DNA of 64,000 nt from Saposhnikovia divaricata. Lineage: Eukaryota; Streptophyta; Magnoliopsida; Apiales; Apiaceae. The number at the start of each line of letters is the position of its first letter. Position 1 is the stretch's first letter. Shown here piece after piece: positions 1-8,795 of the stretch. The DNA lies in assembly GCA_036435485.1 (NCBI GenBank), contig CM071597.1:169738147-169802146 (forward strand), in the 5' to 3' direction. A program made the position numbers and the translations under genes. The notes beneath the pieces are model-generated. The model searched no databases. It had not been told where the DNA came from and saw only the letters and a program-made list of their open reading frames with translations.

Positions 1-481
1 GTAGAAGTTCCACTTAGGAATTTCGAGATAGCCAAGTAGAAATTCTCAAGTAGAAGTTCTACTTAGGTGCAGCTTCATCATGACACATGGCATCTTCTGA
101 TTGGCAGATTTCCAAGCTTTCAAGATAAGGCAAGAATTATGTGGACGTCATTGGGCCACGTACATCTTAGTCTTTGAAGACTACAGGACATAGATTACAT
201 GTAGTATAAATAGAAGTACTTGTGTAATGTTTTAGTTAGTGAGCAATTCTAGAGAAAAACACAAGAGAAAAAGAGAGAGTGCATTCACAGAGCTTAGTAT
301 CATTCACTTCTCTCTCAACTTCTGTTATACTTTGTAATGAATGTTGTAGCAACCCTTTCAAGTTATATATAAAGAAATATATTCCTTGAATCTGTGTGTT
401 CATTTATTGCATCGTTCTTATTGCCTCTCATATTCGAAAAGTTGTATTCACCCCCCCTCTACAACACATTTGGACCTAACA
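1..481 (+). repeat. 5' LTR of copia element 1 (3' part only)
   Basis: Identical base for base to 13781-14261. Ends in ...CTAACA two bases before the primer binding site. It contains the LTR TATA box, a stretch of CT-rich and AG-rich leader, and a C7 run near the end. Confidence 0.95.
205..212 (+). promoter_or_regulatory. LTR TATA box of copia element 1
   Basis: TATAAATA sits about 270 bp before the LTR end and downstream of the repeat-rich U3. It recurs at 13985-13992 in the 3' LTR. It is the likely core promoter for the genomic transcript; position and sequence are the only evidence. Confidence 0.6.
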
Positions 482-483
482 AT

Positions 484-495
484 TGGTATCAGAGC
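484..495 (+). other. Primer binding site, initiator Met tRNA
   Basis: TGGTATCAGAGC, two bases after the LTR end, is the usual plant copia site complementary to the 3' end of initiator methionine tRNA. Confidence 0.93.
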
Positions 496-1171
496 TATAT
501 GTTTAACATACAAAACATAGATCCTTGTGTTGAGTAGAAGAATCGTGAGTTTTTCATTTTTCAGATCTACTTTTCATTTTCTCGAAAAGTGTGTTTTAAT
601 TCGTTTGTATTGAAAAACTCATCTGAAAAATTATTTAAATACTCCAGGTGTGATTATTTAGCTTGGGTGTATTTTAATTAATTTTTGTGAATTTATCTGG
701 GTTAGTTCATATTTGGTGTTCTTGAGTGTTCATCATCTGTTCTTATCAAAGAATACAACCCAACAACTTTTTGATCTCCTTTTCTATAGTAAAAGAATAA
801 AAAGGTGGTTTTTGGACTTTTTGAATTACTTTATTCGGCCGAAAGTAAAAGACATACTCAGTACCTAGCATGTGGGTTAGGTGGGTTTGGTGAGTAAAGC
901 ATTCAAAGTCAAAAAGTGTTAAAGTGATAATATTGTTTATTCAATATTTAAAGAAATCTGCAAAAAAATTATTCTAAGGCAAAAAGTTCTACATAGAATT
1001 TCTACTTGAGAATTTCTACATAGAATTTCGACTTGGACAATTTCTACTTAGTGATTTCGACTTGAGCAAAATTTCTACTTAGAGAAATTTCGACTTAGGC
1101 AAAAGTTCTACATAAATATTCTACATAGCCTAGTCTTGGGTACTTAGAAACTTTTAGTGACCAGAATTGAG
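496..1171 (+). other. Long untranslated leader of element 1 with short repeats
   Basis: About 680 bp without an open frame before gag. The last part (about 983-1130) holds a run of short repeats alternating TTCTACATAGAA, TTTCGACTTG and TTTCTACTTAG. These are the same motif family as in the U3 of this element and in the spacer before its third ORF. Element 2 has only a 43-base leader at this place. Confidence 0.6.
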
Positions 1172-3625
1172 ATGGCTCCTAAAAATGCATTCAAGATCCC
1201 AATGTTCAACAAAGATCACTATGAAGAATGGGTTTTCAGAATGAGACTATATCTAGAGACTATTAACCCTGAATATCTGGAAGTCCTTGACAAGGGTAAA
1301 TTTGTCCCAATGGCAGTTATTCCTTCACATACGGAAGGAGGAGTGGTTATACCACCCCGGTCTGAGCCCAAAAAGGCAGCGGACTTTTCGGATGCTGATA
1401 AAGAGCAAATAGCTTTGGATACTGCCGTACGACAAACCTTGATGGAATCTCTTGATCATGAAATGTTCAACATAGTCAAAGGTTTGACTACAGCGAAGAA
1501 GATTTGGGACAAGATAGAAGTTGTCATGGAAGGATCTGCAGAGGTCAGAAGCAACAAAACACTCATACTCAAGATGGAGTATGACACCTTTAGAATAAGG
1601 AAAGGAGAAGGCATAACAGATGTCTACCTACGATTCAGTCAGTTGGTATTGGATTTGAATCTGAGAGGTGTGACTCTCCCCATGGTTGAAACAAATACGA
1701 GATATCTGAGGAACCAGCCAAAAAGCATTGAGCATAGGGTCTACGCAATCAGAGAAACCAGAGATTTGCATACAACTTCTCTGGAAGAGTATTATGGAAT
1801 ATTAAAGACCTATGAGCTGGAAACGCTTCAAGATCAAGCATGGGACAATGATTCAAAGTCAAAAGAAAGTGCATCAGGATTAGTTGCTGATGAGGAAGAG
1901 TCTAAGAAGGCAATGGTTGCAGCAAAGCCTAAATCATCACTTGCACCACATCAAGTTGATAATGATGACGAGTGCGCATCTGACAGTGATGATGACTACT
2001 ACACCCAAGAAGAGCTGGACAACATGGACGATAGTGTCGTGGCATACATGGCAAGGAAGTTCAGCAACATGAGATTTAGAAAAAGCAACCGACCACAGAG
2101 AAAATCTTCATCTTATTATCGGGCTGCTAAGGGTGGTGGTAGTTCGTCAGGCTACAAAGGAAAAGGCAAGAATACCAGCTACAAATCTCCTTTGGATTTC
2201 AAAATGAAGTTCAAATGCTATAATTGTGGTGAAGCTGGACACTTTGCCTCGGACTGCAAAAAGCCTAAACAGACTTATCCAAAAGAAACATTTGAAGCTC
2301 TCAAAAGCAACTATGAAGCACTGTTGAAGGAAAGACATGGAAAACGAGCTTTATTGGTGACAGAAGGAAGAGCTTGGGATGATTCAGATGAGGAAGATGT
2401 TACTCAAGTAGCAAACTTCGCGCTCATGGCTGAGACATCAGAGGAACCAGAGGTACCAGTTCTGACTCTTAAAGTAGAAATGTCTATTGATGATTATAAA
2501 GAACAGAACGGGGCTCTTAGTGAAGAGATCTATATGTTGTGCAAAAGTCTAGACTCTTCTCAAAAGGAACAGAAAACACTTGTTGCCAAATGCAGAATGC
2601 TGGAGGCAAAAGTGGAAGAGCTAGAGGCTGCTTGCACTGTAGATACTTCTCTAAGAGACTTTATTAAATCTCTGGAACACAAGCTTGTCCTTAAGGAAGA
2701 AGTAGAAGCATGTCTTAGGAACAATCTAGCTGAGTTAGAAACAAAATGCGAAGCTTACAAACTAGCTGCTAGTAAAGTGTATGTAGATAATGACACATTT
2801 AAGAAGATAACTGGAGTAGGTATAGGGCTTGATTATTCTGACCTTCCTAAGAAAGAAGGAAAGAGACCTATTGACCCTAGTTCCAGTGACCTTAAACAGG
2901 AAACACCTAGAATTCTTAAATCGGCTGTCAAACCTATCTACAAACATCTTGTTCCCAGAATAGAAGAAGAAGAGACTGAATTGATAGCTAGATATGAGAT
3001 TGAGATGGAAGATCGCCAGAAAGAACAACCTGTAACTCCTATTAAACAAGTGAAAATCAATTTCCCTAGAGATGAATCTAGACTGGGATTAGGAGCTAAG
3101 GCTGTTAAACAACAAGGAAAGAAAGAAAAAGGCATAAAAGAGGTTAAGGCTGAACGAATAAAGAAAGCATGTTATCATTGTAAATCTACTGAACATCTTT
3201 CTTATGCATGCAAAGCTAACATGAATGTTCCTGCTGCACATGCCATGCCTACCACACATACAATGAATAATCTGCATCAGAATCATGCACAGTGTGGTCA
3301 ACCTAACTGTATGCCATGCACTTTTAATATCATGCAAACTTTTGTGCATTTAATGAATGCATCTAGCCAGTCATGCTCAAATACTGTTGCTAGTTCAAAT
3401 ATCAAGAAAAAGTATGGTAGAGCCAAGACTGTCAGTCCTCCTAAAGTTAGGAGTGACAAACCTTCTCCTAAGACTGACAAATCTGTCAAGTCTGAGAAAG
3501 GAAAGGAGATAGTCGGAAGCTCTAGTAATGTGAAGAAAAGTGCATCTCCTGTTGTTAAATCTGTTGATTCTCGATCTTATCGAAAAGCCGGGCCCAATCA
3601 AAGTTGGGTTCCGAAGAATGTCTAA
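1172..3625 (+). CDS. Gag of copia element 1
   Basis: Structural capsid/nucleocapsid protein of a copia retrotransposon, 817 aa from the first ATG at 1172; the frame is open upstream only through a GTG at 1157. The N-terminal third resembles the copia gag domain (UBN2/DUF4219 type) with the start MAPKNAFKIPMF and a WVFRMRLYL-like segment. A CCHC zinc knuckle CYNCGEAGHFASDC lies at about aa 349-362. A coiled-coil-rich region follows, then a second knuckle CYHCKSTEHLSYAC at about aa 667-680. The C-terminus is Lys/Ser-rich and ends in WVPKNV. Pol overlaps the end in the -1 frame. The frame is intact. Confidence 0.92.
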   Translation: MAPKNAFKIPMFNKDHYEEWVFRMRLYLETINPEYLEVLDKGKFVPMAVIPSHTEGGVVIPPRSEPKKAADFSDADKEQIALDTAVRQTLMESLDHEMFNIVKGLTTAKKIWDKIEVVMEGSAEVRSNKTLILKMEYDTFRIRKGEGITDVYLRFSQLVLDLNLRGVTLPMVETNTRYLRNQPKSIEHRVYAIRETRDLHTTSLEEYYGILKTYELETLQDQAWDNDSKSKESASGLVADEEESKKAMVAAKPKSSLAPHQVDNDDECASDSDDDYYTQEELDNMDDSVVAYMARKFSNMRFRKSNRPQRKSSSYYRAAKGGGSSSGYKGKGKNTSYKSPLDFKMKFKCYNCGEAGHFASDCKKPKQTYPKETFEALKSNYEALLKERHGKRALLVTEGRAWDDSDEEDVTQVANFALMAETSEEPEVPVLTLKVEMSIDDYKEQNGALSEEIYMLCKSLDSSQKEQKTLVAKCRMLEAKVEELEAACTVDTSLRDFIKSLEHKLVLKEEVEACLRNNLAELETKCEAYKLAASKVYVDNDTFKKITGVGIGLDYSDLPKKEGKRPIDPSSSDLKQETPRILKSAVKPIYKHLVPRIEEEETELIARYEIEMEDRQKEQPVTPIKQVKINFPRDESRLGLGAKAVKQQGKKEKGIKEVKAERIKKACYHCKSTEHLSYACKANMNVPAAHAMPTTHTMNNLHQNHAQCGQPNCMPCTFNIMQTFVHLMNASSQSCSNTVASSNIKKKYGRAKTVSPPKVRSDKPSPKTDKSVKSEKGKEIVGSSSNVKKSASPVVKSVDSRSYRKAGPNQSWVPKNV

Positions 3626-6600
3626 CCAATCTGTCATTGCAGGGCATTAAGCAGAATAGAAATAAAGTTATATGGGTGCTAGACAGTGGAGCATCGAGGC
3701 ATATGACTGGAAACAAGTCCCTGCTTACAGAGTTGGTTATGAAGGCTGGCCCTTATGTTACCTTTGGAGATGACAGCATAGGTGTGACTAAGGGATATGG
3801 CAAACTGAAAACTGGCAATGTCATCATTGAAGATATTTCCTATGTTGAGGGACTAAAGCACAATCTGTTGAGTATAAGTCAATTCTGTGACAAAGGTTAC
3901 GAAATTGTCTTCAACAAGAAAGGTGTCTCAATCACTCACATCAAGGAAGGTTCACTAGCTTTGAGAGGAGTTCGAAAGGCAGATCTTTTTGTTGCAGATA
4001 TGGATTCAGCAAATCAGGATGAGGTCACCTGTTTCTACAGCAAAGCCTCGGATGATGAAAGCTGGTTATGGCACAAAAAATTATCTCACTTAAACTTCAA
4101 AACGATGAATGCTCTCGCGAGGCGAGAATTGGTGAGAGATCTACCTCAAATGGAATTCGCTCCGAAAGGACTCTGTGAAGCTTGTGAAATGGGAAAGTCG
4201 AAGCGAGCATCGCATAAAAGCAAAGAAATTTCTAGTATTACTGAGCCTCTACAACTTCTTCATATGGATTTGTTTGGCCCAGTGAATGTCCTATCTTTGT
4301 CTAGGAAAAGATATGCTTTAGTAATCGTGGATGACTTCTCCAAGTATACATGGGTATTGTTCGCAATGACGAAAGACGAAGTACCTTTCTTAATCATTGA
4401 TCACATCACTCAAATTGAGAATGTTTCAACACTTACTGTGAAGACGATTAGATCAGACAATGGCACTGAATTCAAAAACGCAGTGCTAAATGACTTCTGT
4501 GTATCTAAGGGAATACGTCGTCAGTATTCAGCCCCGAGAACTCCACAGCAAAATGGAGTAGTTGAAAGGAAGAATAGAACTTTGGTTGAAGCAGCAAGAA
4601 CTTTGTTGTATGATTCAAAACTTCCTTTGTATTTCTGGGCCGAAGCAGTGAGTACCGCTTGTTACACTCAAAATAGAACCTTGATCATAAAAGATAAAGA
4701 AAAGACACCATGTGAGCTAATGAACAACAGAAGACCAACAATCAAATACTTTCATGTCTTCGGAGCAAAATGCTATGTGCTTATAGATGATGAAAATCTA
4801 GGCAAGTTTGCAGCAAAAGCTCGTGAAGGAATCTTTGTTGGTTACTCTACAGACGTGGTGGCAGCTTATAGAGTGTTCTTGGTGAATGATCGAAAAGTGA
4901 CTGAAAGTTACAACGTCAGATTCGACGATACCAAACTCTCATCAATTTCAAGAGATTCTAGTGAACCTGAGTCCCTAAAATTTCAGAATCTGGACTTAGA
5001 AGATCTTGAAGATGAACCTGAGTTGGTTGTTCCATTAAATGTTCCAAGCGTACGTGAAGAACCTGAGTCTAGTGAACAAGCTAATTCTACAAGATCAGGA
5101 GAGACTTCTTCAGTACCAACCGGCAACAACTCAGGGGGAGTAAATAGCAGCTCAAGGACTAATGTTCAAGGCTCGAGTCGAGTTGACTCTAGTTCTGTAG
5201 GAGCTGGCACTAACTCAGGGGGAGTTAGTGAAAATATTCAAAGTAGTCAGCACCCCAACTCAGAAAGTCAAGCTGAATCATCTAGACAATTTCCAGGTGA
5301 ACGGGTATGGAATAGAGACCATCCGTTTGAGTTAATTATTGGTGATCCAGATGCTGGTGTGACTACTAGAAGAACTGCAAGAGCTGACATGGCTAATATC
5401 TCCTTATATTCTGGGTTCTTATCCAAACTTGAACCTAAAGAAATAGAAGAAGCTCTTGGCGATGCTGATTGGGTGATTGCAATGCAAGAGGAACTCAATC
5501 AGTTTGAAAGGCAGAAAGTTTGGAAACTGGTACCCCGACCAAAGAACAAATCCGTAATTGGAGCTAGGTGGGTATTCAGAAATAAACTGGATGAAAACGG
5601 ACTTGTAACACGAAACAAGGCTCGTTTGGTTGCAAAAGGTTATTCTCAGCGAGAAGGAATTGATTATGATGAAACCTATGCACCAGTTGCAAGACTTGAG
5701 GCAGTCAGGATGTTCTTGGCATTTGCAGCACATAAGAACTTCAAGGTATTCCAGATGGACGTGAAAAGTGCCTTCCTGAACGGAGAGTTAGAAGAAGAAG
5801 TGTATCTGGAACAGCCGCCCGGCTTCGTTGATCCAGAACATGCAGATTTTGTGTATCTACTCTTCAAATCTGTCTATGGCCTCAGGCAATCCCCAAGGCG
5901 ATGGTATGAAACCCTATCTCTATTCTTAATTGAAAATGGTTTTGTTAGGGGAGTAATTGATAAAACATTGTTCTATAAAGTTGTGAGAAATGACTTAATA
6001 CTTGTTCAAGTATATGTGGACGATATTATTTTTGGGTCATCAAATGAGCGCTTGTGCGAGAAATTTGCCAAGCTAATGCAGGAAAAATATGAGATGAGCA
6101 TGATGGGAGAGCTGTCCTTCTTCCTTGGATTACAGATCAGTCAGAGAAAAGATGGTATCTTTATCTGTCAATCCAAGTACGTCAGAGATTTACTCAAGAA
6201 GTATAATCTAGAAGATGCATCAGCAGCTAAGACTCCTATGGCAACAGCCACGAAGCTTGATGAAGACAAATCAGGTAAATCAGTTGACATCACAAGCTAT
6301 CGAGGTATGATTGGCTCACTTCTATATTTAACTGCAAGTAGACCAGATATAATGTTCGCAACTTGTTTATGTGCAAGGTTCCAAGCGGATCCTAGAGAAT
6401 CACATCTCGTAGCCGTCAAAAGAATTTTTAGGTATCTCAAGGGCACACCAAATCTAGGGATTTGGTACCCAAGAGATACAGGTTTTAATCTTATTGGCTA
6501 TTCGGATTCAGACTATGCAGGTTGCAGGATTGATAGGAAAAGCACATCTGGTGCTTGCCAATTTCTTGGCAGAAGATTGGTGTCCTGGCAAAGTAAAAAA

Positions 6601-6957
6601 CAACATACAGTATCTACTTCTACTGCTGAAGCTGAGTACATTGCTGCTGGAAGCTGTGTAGCTCAAATACTGTGGATGAGGAACCAATTGAAGGATTATG
6701 GCATAGAGCACAAGAAAATTCCAATCATGTGTGACAACACAAGTGCCATTGCCATAACCAACAATCCTGTAGATCACTCAAGAACCAAACATATTGACAT
6801 CAGGTATCATTTCATAAGAGAACATGTCGAGGAGGGGACTGTGGAGCTACATTTTGTGCCCACAATGCAACAAATTGCAGATATATTCACCAAACCTCTT
6901 GATGAAGTAACATTCAATAGGTTGGTTGGTGAATTGGGAATGCTTAACACAAGTTAG
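3604..6957 (+). CDS. Pol polyprotein of copia element 1 (PR-IN-RT-RNase H)
   Basis: Polyprotein of about 1117 aa for proteolysis, integration and reverse transcription. Protease active site LDSGASRHMTG is at about aa 26-36. The GAG-pre-integrase HHCC finger (WHKKLSHL...CEAC) is at about aa 155-195. The integrase catalytic triad is D222 (HMDLFGPV), D285 (RSDNGTEF) and E321 (VVERKNRT), an exact DD35E. The RT begins near aa 640 and has YVDD at about aa 804. RNase H shows YSDSDYAG and ends with ADIFTKPLD. No ATG occurs before the protease motif: the first codon given is TTG, and the frame is open back to 3565. It must therefore be joined to gag by a frame change or splicing. Confidence 0.93.
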   Translation: MGSEECLTNLSLQGIKQNRNKVIWVLDSGASRHMTGNKSLLTELVMKAGPYVTFGDDSIGVTKGYGKLKTGNVIIEDISYVEGLKHNLLSISQFCDKGYEIVFNKKGVSITHIKEGSLALRGVRKADLFVADMDSANQDEVTCFYSKASDDESWLWHKKLSHLNFKTMNALARRELVRDLPQMEFAPKGLCEACEMGKSKRASHKSKEISSITEPLQLLHMDLFGPVNVLSLSRKRYALVIVDDFSKYTWVLFAMTKDEVPFLIIDHITQIENVSTLTVKTIRSDNGTEFKNAVLNDFCVSKGIRRQYSAPRTPQQNGVVERKNRTLVEAARTLLYDSKLPLYFWAEAVSTACYTQNRTLIIKDKEKTPCELMNNRRPTIKYFHVFGAKCYVLIDDENLGKFAAKAREGIFVGYSTDVVAAYRVFLVNDRKVTESYNVRFDDTKLSSISRDSSEPESLKFQNLDLEDLEDEPELVVPLNVPSVREEPESSEQANSTRSGETSSVPTGNNSGGVNSSSRTNVQGSSRVDSSSVGAGTNSGGVSENIQSSQHPNSESQAESSRQFPGERVWNRDHPFELIIGDPDAGVTTRRTARADMANISLYSGFLSKLEPKEIEEALGDADWVIAMQEELNQFERQKVWKLVPRPKNKSVIGARWVFRNKLDENGLVTRNKARLVAKGYSQREGIDYDETYAPVARLEAVRMFLAFAAHKNFKVFQMDVKSAFLNGELEEEVYLEQPPGFVDPEHADFVYLLFKSVYGLRQSPRRWYETLSLFLIENGFVRGVIDKTLFYKVVRNDLILVQVYVDDIIFGSSNERLCEKFAKLMQEKYEMSMMGELSFFLGLQISQRKDGIFICQSKYVRDLLKKYNLEDASAAKTPMATATKLDEDKSGKSVDITSYRGMIGSLLYLTASRPDIMFATCLCARFQADPRESHLVAVKRIFRYLKGTPNLGIWYPRDTGFNLIGYSDSDYAGCRIDRKSTSGACQFLGRRLVSWQSKKQHTVSTSTAEAEYIAAGSCVAQILWMRNQLKDYGIEHKKIPIMCDNTSAIAITNNPVDHSRTKHIDIRYHFIREHVEEGTVELHFVPTMQQIADIFTKPLDEVTFNRLVGELGMLNTS

Positions 6958-7359
6958 TAAAGCCTTCTATCTGTAAAATCCATGTTTATGTTTGTATGTG
7001 CAAGCTAATCAATCATTATGTGCTTAGACTTTAAAATGCCTAATTAATGATTGTTATAGGTTGCATATAGTGTGATTTTGCATGAATTCTTTGTGTTTTA
7101 AGTGTCTTTTATAGCACAAATCTGTGAATTTATGCTTGTTAGATTGCATGATCATAGGGGGAGTTAAATTCATAATAGTCTAAATATTGCATGATTTTTA
7201 GATGAATTTACCTGTGTTTTTCATGTAATTAGAGGCCTTAGAATTATCAAGGAATGTTTTAATTATGTCATATATTAAAATCCTTGAATTGATATTTATA
7301 TTAATTTGGCAAAATTAATTGTTGAGTTTTTCAAAGAAAAATTGTCAAATTATTCTAAG

Positions 7360-8222
7360 TATCTTCAAAATTTCGAGTTAGTCTCTATCTCGAAACTCAT
7401 GTAGAAATTCGACTTGAATTTCGACTTGAGCTTCCAGGGTGAAGTTTTGAAAATTCTAAGTCTGGGAAGAATTTCGAGTTAGTACCTATCTCGAAATTCA
7501 TCTCGAAATTCGACTTAGAGTTCGAGTTCGAGTTACCAGTGTGCCTAGTTCTATCTTCAAAATATTCGAGATAAAGTCTATCTCGAATTTTATCTCTAAG
7601 GTTGAGATGAGGTTTCCATTAAGGGAATATTTTGAAAAGAAACTGAGAATTAACTTCGAGTTAGTCTATCTCGAACTTTATCTCGAAGTTCGACTTGATG
7701 TTCGAGATAGAGTTCTTAGTCTATCTCGAAACTCAACTCGAATTTCGACTTGGTGTTCGAGATAGAGTTCTCAGTTAAGCTAAAGGGAATTTTTCGAGTT
7801 ACACTCCTAACTCGAAACATATCTTGAATTACCCTGGACTTTTTGATTCAATGAGGTATTTTGGACAGAATTTGAGATTAACTTCGAGTTAACTTCTATC
7901 TCGAACTTTAACTCGAAGTTCGACTTGATGTTCGAGATAGAGTACTTAGTCTATCTCGAAACTCAACTCGAATTTCGACTTAATGTTCGAGATAGACTCT
8001 AACTCGAAAAGTATCTTGAATTTTCTGTTTTTCCAAGTTTACTACAAATCAATAATGTTCAAGACAGTATTTCCCTATAGTTTCTGCTGTAATTTTGGTT
8101 AAAGTGATTCTTTGTGCATATTTGTTCGAGTTAACTTCTATCTCGAACTTTATCTCGAAGTTCGACTTGATGTTCGAGATAGAAAAGTTCGAGATAGAAA
8201 AGTTCGAGATAGAGTTCGACTT
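7360..8222 (+). repeat. Array of TCGA-centred palindromic repeats between pol and ORF3 (element 1)
   Basis: At least ten variants of TTCGAGWTA...TATCTCGAA, often with TTCGACTTGA between them, fill this stretch. Each half-site pair can fold as a hairpin. Examples lie near 7371, 7472, 7563, 7655, 7700, 7883, 7932, 7986 and 8125. A triple direct repeat TTCGAGATAGAAAAG lies near 8172-8215. The 400 bp before it (6958-7359) are AT-rich without coding signal. Confidence 0.8.
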
Positions 8223-8295
8223 AGATGTCCCCTGTATGGACTTAGTACTTTTCACACTTTTTAACAGGGACATTTTTGTCATTCCACATTAATGT

Positions 8296-8305
8296 CTATA
8301 TATAC
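8296..8305 (+). promoter_or_regulatory. Possible internal TATA box for ORF3 (element 1)
   Basis: CTATATATAC lies about 75 bp after the repeat array and about 490 bp before the ORF3 start. The leader from about 8330 to 8795 has no long frame and includes a pyrimidine-rich acceptor-like TTTGATTTCTCAG near 8670. The promoter role is inferred from the parallel layout in element 2. Confidence 0.4.
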
Positions 8306-8795
8306 TTCTCTAACTCGATCTATTCTTTCACTTTTACCTAATTGAGTTTTACAGCCGCCCCATATACATACAGTGCGATTTCACTAATAACATACCTTTG
8401 ATCCGTGTTTTTGTGATTAAACTCGTACTAATCACGAATTACTGCCGATTTGTTGACTACTATTGTCTGTGATTAACCGTAATCTTTGTGTTAGTGTGCT
8501 TTGTGAACATCCATACACGCACATATACATACACACGAACATATCTTGTTTGTGTACTGTTCATAAACGTGATTTCATATTCACCATTTATAAACACACA
8601 CACGATTACACTGGTATACACACGAAACAGTAATTGGTTGTTGAATTGAATCCCGTAGTTTGATTTCTCAGATTCCGTTTGGTATTCTTGAAAAATTAAA
8701 AGGGTTACAATTCTCTTTTGTAATTCGGAAAATTAATTGTTTTTCAAAATTAAAATAAAAATTCACATCTTTTAAAAGAAAAACATTTAATTAAA

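Noticed and set aside
484..495. tRNA-like sequences as tRNA genes
   Set aside because: Only 12 bases complementary to a tRNA 3' end, in the primer binding position of each element.
3604..3606. Pol of elements 1 and 2 as ORFs with their own start codons
   Set aside because: The first codons (3604 and 37383) are TTG and lie inside the gag overlap; no ATG precedes the protease. Independent initiation is not supported.
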